Below, piece by piece: positions 17,501-25,705 of a stretch of DNA of 64,000 bases. The stretch is from assembly GCF_001514195.1 (NCBI RefSeq), contig NZ_KQ948738.1, positions 211,207 through 275,206 on the forward strand. The letters are read 5' to 3'. Each line of letters starts with the position of its first letter. Position 1 is the stretch's first letter. The notes beneath the pieces were generated by a model. It searched no databases, was not told where the DNA came from, and was given only the letters and a program-made list of their open reading frames with translations. The stretch is from Streptomyces griseorubiginosus (GTDB lineage: Bacteria; Actinomycetota; Actinomycetes; Streptomycetales; Streptomycetaceae). A program made the position numbers and the translations under genes.

Positions 17501-17542
17501 GCCGAAAGGGACCACTCCAGCTGTCGGAGCGGTCCCTTCGGC
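17501..17542 (+). terminator. Hairpin terminator
   Basis: GCCGAAAGGGACCACTCC (17501-17518) pairs with GGAGCGGTCCCTTCGGC (17526-17542), with one mismatch and one bulge around a 7-base loop. It ends the chelatase-like transcript and may also serve the convergent lactonase gene. Confidence 0.85.
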
Positions 17543-17571
17543 ATGTGTGCGGTTGGCCCGGCCCCGGGCGC

Positions 17572-17636
17572 AGCGGGCCGCCATGGGGCGAGCGGGCCGC
17601 CGTGGGGCGAGCGGGCCGCCGTGGGGCGAGCGGGCG
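17572..17636. repeat. 19-bp tandem repeat, 3.4 copies
   Basis: AGCGGGCCGCC(A/G)TGGGGCG repeats at 17572, 17591 and 17610, with a partial copy to 17636. Copies two and three are identical. The array ends 6 bases from the stop codon of the lactonase gene. Confidence 0.9.
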
Positions 17637-17641
17637 CGGTG

Positions 17642-18673
17642 TCAGCCGAAGACCACGCAGGACGCGGCCGGTACCTCGATCGAGCCCTCGTAGCGGGGAA
17701 GGCCGGTGTCCGGGTCCACGGCGAACCAGGTCACCTCGCCGGAGCGCTCGTTGGCCACGTACAGGTATCCGCCGGACTCGGCGAGCGCCCGGGGCCAGTC
17801 GCCGCCGCAGAAGACCGTGCCGACCAGCCGCAGTTCGTCGCCCTCGACGGCGAACGTCGACAGGACGTCCTCGCCGCGGGTGGCGGTCCACACGAACCGG
17901 CCGTCGGGGGACGCGACCACGCCCGAGGGGTAGGCGTTGCCCGCCGGGGGTCCGGCCAGCACCCGCGTCTCGCTCAGGGGCCTCAACAGCCCTTCTTCGG
18001 CGTCCCAGCGACAGACGGTCAGGGTCGGTGTCAGCTCGTTGAGGACGTACGCGTGCCGGCCGCCGGGGTGGAAGGCCAGGTGGCGGGGGCCGGAGCCGGG
18101 GCGCAGGGCGATCTCGCGGTGGACGGCGAGGGTGCCGTCCGTCAGCGTGCACACCCGCACCGAGTCGGTGCCGAGGTCGACGGTGACGATCCACCGGCCG
18201 CTGGGGTCGGGCTGTACCTGGTGGGCGTGCGGGCCCTGCTGGCGGGGGGTGTGGGGACCCGCCCCGGTGTGCCGGAGCACGGCGGAGGGGGCGGCCTTCA
18301 GGGCGCCGTCCACGCGCAGGGGTACGACGGTGACGCTGCCGGAGCCGTAGTTGGCGGTGAGGACGTGCCCGGCGTGCACGGCGAGATGGGTGGGGCCGTT
18401 CCCGTCCACCGGCACCGGCGGGCCGGCCGGCTCGGGCCGCTCGCCGGTCACCCGGTACGCGGCCACCGCGCCCTCGGCCGTCTCGCTGACCGCGTACAGC
18501 ACCTCGCGGTCGGCCGACAGGGCAAGGTACGACGGATCGGGGACGCCCTTCAGCGCTCCCAGGGTCTTCAGCGCCCCGGTGTCCGGGGACACGGTCGCCG
18601 TCACGATGCCGGGGCCCCCGGCCGCCGTGAACGACCCGATGTAGGCCCGCCGCCGCCCGCCGCCTTCTGCCAC
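17642..18673 (-). CDS. Lactonase-family YVTN beta-propeller protein
   Basis: 343 residues of the 6-phosphogluconolactonase (YbhE/Pgl-type) seven-bladed propeller family: RRAYIGSFTAAGGPGIVTATV, PSYLALSADREVLYAVSE, NGPTHLAVHAGHVLTANYGSGSVTVVPL, GPHAHQVQPDPSGRWIVTVDLGTDSV, GPRHLAFHPGGRHAYVLNEL and YPSGVVASPDGRFVWTATRG. The GPTH, HAHQ and GPRH motifs carry the conserved polar residues of the family. It may hydrolyse 6-phosphogluconolactone in the pentose phosphate pathway or another sugar lactone. No signal peptide. Start ATG 18673. Confidence 0.82.
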   Translation of the reverse strand: MAEGGGRRRAYIGSFTAAGGPGIVTATVSPDTGALKTLGALKGVPDPSYLALSADREVLYAVSETAEGAVAAYRVTGERPEPAGPPVPVDGNGPTHLAVHAGHVLTANYGSGSVTVVPLRVDGALKAAPSAVLRHTGAGPHTPRQQGPHAHQVQPDPSGRWIVTVDLGTDSVRVCTLTDGTLAVHREIALRPGSGPRHLAFHPGGRHAYVLNELTPTLTVCRWDAEEGLLRPLSETRVLAGPPAGNAYPSGVVASPDGRFVWTATRGEDVLSTFAVEGDELRLVGTVFCGGDWPRALAESGGYLYVANERSGEVTWFAVDPDTGLPRYEGSIEVPAASCVVFG

Positions 18674-18735
18674 CGTGGTCCCCTCTCGGTCCTGTGCCGT
18701 CCGGGGCGACGGTAGCAGTCGATCACGACCGGTCT

Positions 18736-18799
18736 AGACCAGCAGCGGTCATCTTCACAAGTCGAGATCCTTAAGTCGAGACCAGCAGCGGCCACCTTC
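18736..18799. repeat. 43-bp-period direct repeat upstream of the lactonase gene
   Basis: A 21-base element beginning AGACCAGCAGCGG occurs at 18736-18756 and 18779-18799 with two differences. Between them GTCGAGA is also duplicated. A 10-bp palindrome GGTCTAGACC overlaps the first copy (18731-18740). This could be regulator binding DNA for the lactonase gene. Confidence 0.6.
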
Positions 18800-18838
18800 G
18801 CGGGTGCAGCGGACGAGCGGGCGCCCGGGGAGCCGGGG

Positions 18839-20326
18839 TCAGGCTCCGACCAGCCGTGAGCCCGACGGCGCCCGCAGGGGCGTGGCCAGTTCCGCGAGCG
18901 CCCTTTCCAGACCGTGGAGATGGGCCAGCGCGGGCTCCTCCGCGAGCGGGCGGTCCGTGACCGGGAGGTCTTTGCCGCCGGTGAGCGCCTCCACCGCGGC
19001 CTCCACCCGCCAGCACGCGGCGGCCAGCCGGGCGTCGTGCGAGGCCTCCGGGTCGGCGGCGACGGCGACCAGGCCGCGGATCTCCCGGGCGCAGTCGTCG
19101 AGGAGGGCGAGCACCCGCCGGGCGCGTCGCTTGCGGGCGGACATGGGGGTGAGGGGGTGCACCAGCGGGGCCACCGAGAGACGGACCCTGCCGAGCAGCT
19201 GCTCCAGTTCGGCCACCCGGCCGGCCGGGTCGGCGTCCGGCACGCCGGCCAGCCGGGCCGCCGCCTCGGCCGTGCAGGCGTGCACACAGCGCAGGGCGCG
19301 CTGGATCCAGGCGTCGGTGACGGCGTGGGTGGTGATCGGCAGCACGAAGAGCACCGCGAGGACGGCGCCGACCGCGCCGACGCCGGTCTCCGCGAGGCGC
19401 AGGGCCAGCAGACCGGGCTCCAGGACGCCGAGGAGGCCGTAGAGGAGCTCGGCGAGCAGGGTGACCCAGAGCATCATCCAGGTGTACGAGACGGCGGCCG
19501 TGTAGAAGATGCCGAAGACGCAGACGGCGACGAGTACGGCCGTCGGGGCCGGGGCCCCGTGCAGCGGTACGGCGACGAGCAGACCGAGTCCGATGCCGAT
19601 CAGCGTGCCGAGGACCCGGCGGAAGCCGCGCACCAGGGTCTCGCCGCGCGAGGTGGTGTTCACGAAGATCCACCAGGTGGCGCCGACGGCCCAGTACCAG
19701 CGCTGCCCCGAGATCAACTGGCCGACCACGAGGGCGAAGCCCGCGCCGGCCGTGGCCTGGACGGCCTGGCGGGTGGTCGCGCGGGCCAGGCCGGTGCCGG
19801 CGGGCGGGGCGGGCACCGGCGCCGGGGGCAGTCGGCGCTCGTAGCACCACAGTCCGAAGCGGACCGCGGCCGCGGTGAGGACGGACAGCAGGACGGCGGC
19901 GTACAGCTCGGGCAGTTGCCCGGTGCCGGCGTGCAGGAACTGCGCCACGAAGAATGTCATGAACGCGAAGACCCCGAGGCTGTGCCCGCGCGGGCCCCAG
20001 CGGCGGGCGTGGACGCCGGCGCCGACGACGGCGAGGAAGGTGAGGTCGCGGGCGACGGGGTGGTCGTGCAGTGCGGCCGCCGCGGTGAGGACCGGCAGGC
20101 CGACGACGGGCAGCAGCGCGGTGGTGACCGCCTGGCCCCGCACGGTGGCGTCCGTGACGGTGAACAGGGCGAGCAGCGCGGCCAGGCCGCCGGCGACGGC
20201 ACCGGTGAGGGAATGCCCCGCGAGACCGCACACGACGACCGCGCAGCCGATGCCGAGCACCGCTCGCGCGGCGAAGCGCAGCCGGACCCGTCCCGGGTCC
20301 GGAGCCATGAACACCCTCTTCAGCAC
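18839..20326 (-). CDS. FUSC-family inner-membrane protein
   Basis: 495 residues with start GTG 20326 (AGGGGG upstream); ATG 20308, six bases after AAGAGG, is an equally good start. Two modules of about five to six helices each (residues about 20-170 and 200-350) are followed by a cytoplasmic helical tail. The FUSC signature lies in the second module: QRWYWAVGATWWIFVNTTSRGETLVRGFRRVLGTLIGIGLGLLVA. Relatives include fusaric-acid resistance and AaeB-type aromatic acid efflux proteins. The divergent Lrp-type regulator probably controls it. Substrate unknown. Confidence 0.82.
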   Translation of the reverse strand: MLKRVFMAPDPGRVRLRFAARAVLGIGCAVVVCGLAGHSLTGAVAGGLAALLALFTVTDATVRGQAVTTALLPVVGLPVLTAAAALHDHPVARDLTFLAVVGAGVHARRWGPRGHSLGVFAFMTFFVAQFLHAGTGQLPELYAAVLLSVLTAAAVRFGLWCYERRLPPAPVPAPPAGTGLARATTRQAVQATAGAGFALVVGQLISGQRWYWAVGATWWIFVNTTSRGETLVRGFRRVLGTLIGIGLGLLVAVPLHGAPAPTAVLVAVCVFGIFYTAAVSYTWMMLWVTLLAELLYGLLGVLEPGLLALRLAETGVGAVGAVLAVLFVLPITTHAVTDAWIQRALRCVHACTAEAAARLAGVPDADPAGRVAELEQLLGRVRLSVAPLVHPLTPMSARKRRARRVLALLDDCAREIRGLVAVAADPEASHDARLAAACWRVEAAVEALTGGKDLPVTDRPLAEEPALAHLHGLERALAELATPLRAPSGSRLVGA

Positions 20327-20338
20327 GTACCGCCCCCT

Positions 20339-20544
20339 GGAACTCTCCGGAGACCGGCGCGGAGGAACTCTCCGGACACCGGCATGGAAAAGGCGCCGCG
20401 GGGATCCGCAGCGCCATCGACGGGCACATTGCAGCATCCTCACCGCTGTCGGCTCAAGCGGGGCCGAATATGCTGGGCCATTGGTACAGGAAGAGCGGTC
20501 CCGGGTCGTCCATCGGCGAGCCATCGGACCAGGCGGGCCATCGG
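20339..20544. promoter_or_regulatory. Divergent control region with two sets of direct repeats
   Basis: A 20-base element starting GGAACTCTCCGGA occurs at 20339-20358 and 20364-20383 (19 of 20 identical, 25-bp period, on one DNA face) next to the FUSC start. CCATCGG occurs at 20510, 20521 and 20538 next to the regulator start. Such phased repeats suit an Lrp/AsnC multimer wrapping DNA; the assignment is an inference. Confidence 0.5.
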
Positions 20545-20571
20545 ACAAGTGAGCGCGGGAGGTCGTACGGC

Positions 20572-21048
20572 ATGGCCGTGGACGAACTCGACACCCGGAT
20601 CCTGCGACTGCTGCTGGAGCAGCCGCGGACGAGCGTGCGGGAGTACGCCCGGATTCTGGGCGTGGCCCGCGGGACCCTGCAGGCCCGGCTGGACCGCCTG
20701 GAGCGGGACGGGGTGATCACCGGGACGGGGCCCTCGCTGTCGGCCGCCGCGCTGGGGCATCCGGTGCTGGCGTTCGTGCACATCGAGGTGACGCAGGGGC
20801 GGCTGGACGACGTGGGGGACGCGCTGGCGGCGGTGCCGGAGATCGTGGAGGCGTTCTCGATCGCGGGCGGCGGGGATCTGCTGACGCGGGTCGTGGCCCG
20901 GGACAACGCGCATCTGGAGGACGTGATCCAGACGGTGATCAGCCTGCCGGGTGTGGTGCGGACGCGTACGGAGGTGGCGCTGCGGGAGCGGGTCGCGCAC
21001 CGGCTGCTGCCGCTCGTGGAGTCGGTGGGGCGCGCGGCCCGGAATTGA
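20572..21048 (+). CDS. Lrp/AsnC-family transcriptional regulator
   Basis: 158 residues from ATG 20572, 9 bases after GGGAGG. The N-terminal HTH reads LDTRILRLLLEQPRTSVREYARILGVARGTLQARLDRLERDGVITG; the C-terminal ligand (RAM) domain follows (HPVLAFVHIEVTQGRLDDVGDALAAVPEIVEAFSIAGGGDLLTRVVARDNAHLEDVIQ). These regulators sense amino acids and form octamers or larger. It is divergent from the FUSC gene and 19 bp upstream of a HAD phosphatase gene, with which it is probably co-transcribed. Confidence 0.92.
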   Translation: MAVDELDTRILRLLLEQPRTSVREYARILGVARGTLQARLDRLERDGVITGTGPSLSAAALGHPVLAFVHIEVTQGRLDDVGDALAAVPEIVEAFSIAGGGDLLTRVVARDNAHLEDVIQTVISLPGVVRTRTEVALRERVAHRLLPLVESVGRAARN

Positions 21049-21067
21049 TCTTTGCCATCCTGGAGAC

Positions 21068-21754
21068 ATGAGCAGGCTCAGCGGCATCTCGGTCATCTTC
21101 GATCTCGACGGAACGCTCGTGGACAGCGAGCCGAACTACTACGAGGCGGGCCGGCAGCTCCTCGCGGAGCACGGTGTCCCGGAGTTCAGCCGGGCCGACC
21201 ACGAGCGGTACGTGGGGATCAGTACGCGCGAGACGGTCGCGCGGTGGAAGTCGCGGTACGGACTGCGGGCGTCCGTGGCGGAGCTGCTCGCGGACAAGAA
21301 CCGGCGGTATCTGGAGCTGGCCCGGGCCGCCACGCGCGTGTACCCCGAGATGCGGAGGTTCGTGGAGCTGCTGGCGGCCGAGGGCGTGCCGATGGCCGTC
21401 GCCTCGGGGTCGTCGCGGGAGGCCATCGAGGCGATTCTGGCCGGGACGGGCCTGGACGCGTATCTGCGGACGGTCGTCTCGGCCGACGAGGTCGCCCACG
21501 GCAAGCCCGCGCCGGACGTCTTCCTGGAGGCGGCCCGCCGGCTGGGTGCGGCCCCTGCCGACTGTGTGGTCCTGGAGGACGCGGCCCCGGGTGCGGCCGC
21601 CGCGCACGCGGCCGGAATGCGCTGCGTCGCGATCCCGTACGTCCCCGCCCAGGCCGACGCACCGGACTTCGCCCACGCCGGTCTCCTGCTGCGGGGAGGC
21701 CAGGAGGAGTTCACGGCGCGGGCGGCGTTCGCGTGGGTGACAGAGGTGTCCTGA
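21068..21754 (+). CDS. HAD-family phosphatase, beta-phosphoglucomutase-like
   Basis: 228 residues from ATG 21068 (GGAG at 21062). HAD motif I is VIFDLDGTLVDSEPN (nucleophile Asp12, acid Asp14), motif II VASGSSR, motif III Lys in AHGKPAPDVFLEAARRLG, and motif IV VLEDAAPGAAAAHAAGM. The helical C1 cap between I and II fits the phosphoglucomutase/phosphatase branch. It dephosphorylates a small phosphometabolite; which one cannot be told. It lies 19 bp after the Lrp gene, likely an operon. Confidence 0.88.
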   Translation: MSRLSGISVIFDLDGTLVDSEPNYYEAGRQLLAEHGVPEFSRADHERYVGISTRETVARWKSRYGLRASVAELLADKNRRYLELARAATRVYPEMRRFVELLAAEGVPMAVASGSSREAIEAILAGTGLDAYLRTVVSADEVAHGKPAPDVFLEAARRLGAAPADCVVLEDAAPGAAAAHAAGMRCVAIPYVPAQADAPDFAHAGLLLRGGQEEFTARAAFAWVTEVS

Positions 21755-21766
21755 ACCTGAAAAGCC

Positions 21767-22261
21767 CTACGACCCCAGCACCTTGGCGACGAACGCGGTG
21801 AGGTTCGTGACCGTCCGCTGGACCTTCTCCTCCAGGGTGAGCGTCTCGTGCAGGCGCGCGCCCGCCCCCGCGTCCCGCTTCCCCCGCACGTACAGCGAAC
21901 ATGCCAGGTCGTCGCATATGTAGGCGCCGACCGAGTTGCCCTGCTGCCCGGCCTTGCCCGCCTTCGGGGCGACCATCAGCGAGACGCCCCCGCTGTGGGT
22001 GGTCAGGCACATCGAGCACATGCTCTTGCGCGTCTGCGAGAAGCCGCGCGCACCGGCCCGCAGTTGGACGGCTCTCGGGCGGCCGTCCAGCACGGTCACG
22101 AGGTAGGCGCGGTCGGGGGCCTGCGGATCGCGCCAGCCGAGGTAGTCGAGGTCCTCCCACGGCCGCTCGGCCAGATCGCGCGGCACGGCCAGCCGCTTGG
22201 CCTCGCCCTTCGTGCAGTTGACGAAGGCGGCACGGATCTCTTGTTCGGTCAGCGATTCCAT
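21767..22261 (-). CDS. FusB-like FBP-domain zinc protein
   Basis: 164 residues. The C-terminal treble-clef zinc finger uses CSMC (about 81-84), then TTHSGG, then ICDDLACS (about 114-120), as in FusB/FusC and other FBP C-terminal domains. The N-terminal helical half (LTEQEIRAAFVNCTKGEAKRLAVPRDL) also fits. FusB proteins bind elongation factor G and free it from stalled ribosomes, giving fusidic acid tolerance; chromosomal relatives may assist translation under stress. It is divergent from a TetR gene, with a 25-bp palindrome between them, so it is probably under that repressor. Confidence 0.78.
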   Translation of the reverse strand: MESLTEQEIRAAFVNCTKGEAKRLAVPRDLAERPWEDLDYLGWRDPQAPDRAYLVTVLDGRPRAVQLRAGARGFSQTRKSMCSMCLTTHSGGVSLMVAPKAGKAGQQGNSVGAYICDDLACSLYVRGKRDAGAGARLHETLTLEEKVQRTVTNLTAFVAKVLGS

Positions 22262-22273
22262 AACCTCAAGCTA

Positions 22274-22298
22274 GTTTGCCTAAAAGCTTTAGGCAAAC
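22274..22298. promoter_or_regulatory. TetR-type operator, 25-bp palindrome
   Basis: GTTTGCCTAAA (22274-22284) and TTTAGGCAAAC (22288-22298) are perfect inverted repeats around AGC. The site lies midway between the divergent FusB-like and TetR genes and is much AT-richer than its surroundings. Its size and symmetry are typical of TetR-family operators, so autoregulation and control of the zinc protein gene are the simplest reading. Confidence 0.85.
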
Positions 22299-22331
22299 GC
22301 ATAATCGGTTCTGGCGACTGGGAGGACGGCC

Positions 22332-22901
22332 ATGGCACGAGTGGGGCTGACGACGGATCGACTGGTCCGGGCGGGCGCGGAGCTGGCCGACGAGGTGGGC
22401 TTCGAGCACGTGACCGTCTCGGAGCTGGCCCGGCGCTTCGACGTGAAGGTCGCGAGCCTGTACTCGCACGTCAAGAACTCCCAGGACCTGAAGACCCGGA
22501 TCGCCCTGTTCGCCCTGGAGGAGCTCGCCGACCTCTCCGCCGACGCGGTGGCGGGGCGGGCCGGCAAGGACGCCCTGACCGCATACGCCGACGTCTACCG
22601 CGACTACGCCCTCACCCACCCCGGCCGGGCCGCGGCCACTCGGCTCAGGCTCGACCCCGAGACGGCGGCGGCCAGTGCGGGCGTACGGCACTCGCAGATG
22701 ATGCGGGCGATCCTGCGCGGTTACGACCTGCCGGAATCCGACCGGACCCATGCCGTACGGCTGCTGGGCAGCACCTTCCACGGATACGCGAGCCTGGAGG
22801 GGGCAGGCGGGTTCAGCCACAGCTCACCCGACTCCGAGGAGTCCTGGAGACGCATCCTGGACGCCCTCGACACGCTGTTGCGCAACTGGCCCACCCGCTG
22901 A
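22332..22901 (+). CDS. TetR-family transcriptional repressor
   Basis: 189 residues. The N-terminal HTH is LTTDRLVRAGAELADEVGFEHVTVSELARRFDVKVASLYSHVKNSQDLKTRIALFALEEL, with the recognition helix VASLYSHV. The C-terminal domain (LTAYADVYRDYALTHPGR, then THAVRLLGSTFHGYASLEGAGGFSH) resembles the TetR_C_33/WHG group. The site GGGAGGA precedes ATG 22332. It probably binds the palindrome 34 bp upstream, repressing itself and the divergent FusB-like gene. The GDSL hydrolase gene begins 16 bp downstream and may be in the same transcript. Confidence 0.92.
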   Translation: MARVGLTTDRLVRAGAELADEVGFEHVTVSELARRFDVKVASLYSHVKNSQDLKTRIALFALEELADLSADAVAGRAGKDALTAYADVYRDYALTHPGRAAATRLRLDPETAAASAGVRHSQMMRAILRGYDLPESDRTHAVRLLGSTFHGYASLEGAGGFSHSSPDSEESWRRILDALDTLLRNWPTR

Positions 22902-22917
22902 CCGACAGGCTGAGGAC

Positions 22918-24093
22918 ATGCCCGACTGGATCACCACACCCGTCACCGCCGACCTGCTGCGCGGCGCCCTCGACGTGGAGCGGACCGAGCTCGGTGTGCT
23001 GCCGCACCGGCTGCCCGCACGGGCCCGCGCCCAGAACACCGACGAACAGCTGGCCATGGCCGAGTCCCAGCCCGCGGGGGTACGGCTGGTCTTCCGCACC
23101 CGGGCGACCGTGGTGAAGCTGGAGAGCCTGCCGACCAAGCGGACCTACGTGGGGGCCCCACCGCGGCCGCACGGCCTGTACGACCTGGTGGTCGACGGAC
23201 GACCGGCCGGTCAGGGCAGCGTGCTCGACGGCAACGTCATCACCGTCGACATGACCGCGGGGACTTCCGAGCTGCGGCCGGGCCCGCCCGGGACCGTGCG
23301 GTTCGACGGGTTGTCCGGTGAGGTCAAGGACGTCGAGATATGGCTGCCGCACAACGAGACCACCGAGCTGATCGCCCTGCGCACCGACGCGCCCGTCGAA
23401 CCGGCCCCTCCCGCCGACCGCCGGGTGTGGCTCCACCACGGCAGCTCCATCAGCCACGGCTCCGACGCGGCGAGCCCCTCACGGACCTGGCCCGCGGTCG
23501 CCGCGACGCTGGGCGGGGTGGAGCTGATCAACCTGGGCCTCGCGGGAAGCGCGCTGCTCGACCCGTTCACCGCGCGGGCGGTGCGGGACACCCCCGCCGA
23601 CGTGATCAGCCTCAAGATCGGCATCAACATCGTCAACCATGACCTGATGCGGCTGCGGGCCTTCGGTCCGGCGGTCCACGGTTTCCTCGACACGGTCCGC
23701 GAGGGCCACCCGGACGCGCCCTTGCTGGTCGTCTCACCGATCCTGTGCCCGATCCACGAGGAGACGCCGGGGCCCTGCTTCCCGGACTTCAGCGAGATCG
23801 GGGAGGGGCGGTTCAGGTTCAGGACGATGGGCGATCCGGCGGAGCGCGCCACCGGGAAGCTGACCCTCCAGGTCATCCGCGAGGAACTGGCCCGGATCGT
23901 CAAGCAGCGGGCCGCCGAGGATCCGCACCTGCACTATCTGGACGGGCGTGAGCTGTACGGAGAGCCCGACGCGGCGGACCTCCCGCTCCCGGACGACCTC
24001 CATCCGGACGCGGCGACGCACCGGCTCATGGGGGAACGGTTCGCGGGGGCGGTTTTCGGGGCGGACGGGGTGTTCGGGGGCGAGGGCGACTGA
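22918..24093 (+). CDS. SGNH/GDSL-family hydrolase
   Basis: 391 residues from ATG 22918. An N-terminal beta-rich domain (about 1-160, ending DVEIWLPHNETTELIAL) precedes the hydrolase fold. Block I is HHGSSISHGSDA (catalytic Ser, GDS changed to GSS), block II is LINLGLAGSALLDP, block III is LKIGINIVNHD and block V DLHPDAATHRLMGE supplies Asp and His. The two-domain layout resembles acetylxylan or carbohydrate esterases of this superfamily. It lacks a signal peptide, so it is probably cytoplasmic. It lies 16 bp after the TetR gene, likely co-transcribed. Confidence 0.82.
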   Translation: MPDWITTPVTADLLRGALDVERTELGVLPHRLPARARAQNTDEQLAMAESQPAGVRLVFRTRATVVKLESLPTKRTYVGAPPRPHGLYDLVVDGRPAGQGSVLDGNVITVDMTAGTSELRPGPPGTVRFDGLSGEVKDVEIWLPHNETTELIALRTDAPVEPAPPADRRVWLHHGSSISHGSDAASPSRTWPAVAATLGGVELINLGLAGSALLDPFTARAVRDTPADVISLKIGINIVNHDLMRLRAFGPAVHGFLDTVREGHPDAPLLVVSPILCPIHEETPGPCFPDFSEIGEGRFRFRTMGDPAERATGKLTLQVIREELARIVKQRAAEDPHLHYLDGRELYGEPDAADLPLPDDLHPDAATHRLMGERFAGAVFGADGVFGGEGD

Positions 24094-24168
24094 GGGGGCG
24101 GCTTGAGGGGGCGGGCGGGAAGGCGGGAGGCGGTGGCGGCCGTCGGAGCCGGGGCCGCCGTGGCAGTC

Positions 24169-24320
24169 GTGGCCGCCGTCGAAGCCGTGGGCGGTCGCAG
24201 ACGTGGCAGCCGTGGCCGCCATCGCGGCCGTGGGCGGTCGCAGCGTGGCACCGTGGCCGCCATCGCAGCCGTGGGCGGTCGCAGCGTGGCAGCCGGGGCC
24301 GCCACCGCAGCCGTAACGGC
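24169..24320. repeat. 42-bp minisatellite, 3.6 copies
   Basis: Units start at 24169, 24212 and 24253, with a partial unit from 24295. Each begins GTGGCCGCC and contains GCCGTGGGCGGTCGCAG. The array fills the gap between the convergent GDSL and LysR-like genes. Confidence 0.85.
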
Positions 24321-24328
24321 TGTGACGC

Positions 24329-25177
24329 CTATCCCCTGCGCTTGGGCTTGCCCCGTCGACCAGCCGCGCCGCCCTTGGCGCCGCCGGCCCTGCCGGACCC
24401 GCCGCCGGTTCCGCCGCCCGTTCCGCCGGACCTCCCGGAGCCTCCCCTGGCGCCCCTGGCCCCGCCGGAGGCTCCCCGCGCCGCGCCCTTCCCGGCGCCT
24501 CCTCCCGGCTTGCCGCCGCCCTTTCCGGCCGGTCCCTTCTTCGGTTCCTTCTCCGGTTTCGGCTGTGTCCGGCCCCGTGAGCTGTTCACCGTCCGGCCCC
24601 GGACGATGCCGATGAAGTCCTCGACCAGGTCCGTCGTGGCGTCCTCGGGCCAGGCGAGGGCGACGGCGGACTCCGGGGCGTCGGTGACGGGGCGGTAGGT
24701 GAGGTCGCGGCGGTGGTGGAGGCGGGCCAGGGACTGCGGGACGACGAGGACGCCGATGTTCGCCGCCACGAGCTCGATCGCGTCGGCCGTGGTGGCCGGA
24801 CGTTCGAAGGCGGGTTCGCCGGGCGGTTGCTCCCAGCCGATGACGTCGTCGAGGGGATGGACGACGACCTCGTCGGTGAGGTCGTCCAGGGTGATCTCCT
24901 CGGCCGCGGTCACCACGTGGTCCTTGGGGACGACGACGACCGTGGTCTCGGTGTAGAGGGGGATCGCGCTGAACACCGTACGGTCGACCGGGAGTCGCAC
25001 GAGCCCGGCGTCCGCGCGGCCGTCGCGCAACACGTCGGAGGCCTCGGAAGCCGTCACCTGGAGGAGCTCCAGGGGGATGTCCGGCAGACGCTCCTGCCAG
25101 ATCCGCACCCACTTGGCGGGCGTCACCCCGGGGACGTACGCGAGCCGGAAGGACGGGGATGCTGGCGAGTCTGTCAC
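24329..25177 (-). CDS. LysR-type ligand-binding protein without a DNA-binding domain
   Basis: 282 residues from GTG 25177. Residues 8-195 match the LysR substrate-binding domain: FRLAYVPGVTPAKWVRIWQERLPDIPLELLQVTASEASDVLRDGRADAGLVRLP, VVVPKDHVVTAAEEITLDDL, and ELVAANIGVLVVPQSLARLHHRRDLTYRPV. There is no helix-turn-helix upstream: the protein starts at the first beta strand, and no in-frame HTH precedes it. From about 200 onward the tail is a disordered Lys/Arg/Gly run (KPEKEPKKGPAGKGG, ending RRGKPKRRG) that could bind nucleic acid nonspecifically. Function unknown. It is divergent from DUF5997. Confidence 0.8.
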   Translation of the reverse strand: MTDSPASPSFRLAYVPGVTPAKWVRIWQERLPDIPLELLQVTASEASDVLRDGRADAGLVRLPVDRTVFSAIPLYTETTVVVVPKDHVVTAAEEITLDDLTDEVVVHPLDDVIGWEQPPGEPAFERPATTADAIELVAANIGVLVVPQSLARLHHRRDLTYRPVTDAPESAVALAWPEDATTDLVEDFIGIVRGRTVNSSRGRTQPKPEKEPKKGPAGKGGGKPGGGAGKGAARGASGGARGARGGSGRSGGTGGGTGGGSGRAGGAKGGAAGRRGKPKRRG

Positions 25178-25235
25178 GCGGCAAGGTTACCCACTGTGGT
25201 CGGACGTCTCGTGCGCGGCCGATAGTCTTGATGCC

Positions 25236-25619
25236 ATGACGTCGCACCAGAACACCCAGACGATGAAGCCCGCGACCGCGGCGAAGAAGCTGGGTGTGTA
25301 CCTCCCCGCCACCCCTGCCGAGTTCCAGGAGGGTGTCGTCTCGCGCGCCGAGCTGAACGAGCTCCAGACGAACCCGCCCCAGTGGCTCCAGGACCTGCGA
25401 CGCAACGGCCCGCACCCCCGTCCCGTCGTCGCGGCCCGGCTGGGTGTCTCCATCGCCGGACTCGCCCGCGGCGGGATCACCGAGGCGCTCACCACCGAGC
25501 AGATCGAGGCGCTGCGCGAGGACGGCCCCGAGTGGCTGGAGAAGGAGCGCGCCACGCAGGCGGAGGTCCGCAAGGAGGCCGCCCGCCTGAAGGAGAAGAA
25601 GGCCCAGCAGCAGGACTAG
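25236..25619 (+). CDS. DUF5997-family protein
   Basis: 127 residues from ATG 25236. The sequence MKPATAAKKLGVYLPATPAEFQEGVVSRAELNELQTNPPQWLQDLRRNGPHPRPVVAARLGVSIAGLARGGI is highly characteristic of this small actinobacterial family. The tail is a charged helix (EWLEKERATQAEVRKEAARLKEKKAQQQ), probably a coiled coil. The middle part looks like a helix-turn-helix (VVAARLGVSIAGLARGGI), so DNA binding is possible. It is divergently paired with the LysR-like ligand-binding gene, an arrangement that suggests the two may act together. Confidence 0.8.
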   Translation: MTSHQNTQTMKPATAAKKLGVYLPATPAEFQEGVVSRAELNELQTNPPQWLQDLRRNGPHPRPVVAARLGVSIAGLARGGITEALTTEQIEALREDGPEWLEKERATQAEVRKEAARLKEKKAQQQD

Positions 25620-25705
25620 CGTCTGCCCCTCGTCAGGGAGCACCCTCCGCGGGCCGCCGGAAAACTCCGATGCGCCCGGTCGAACACCTCTGCGACCATT
25701 CCGGC

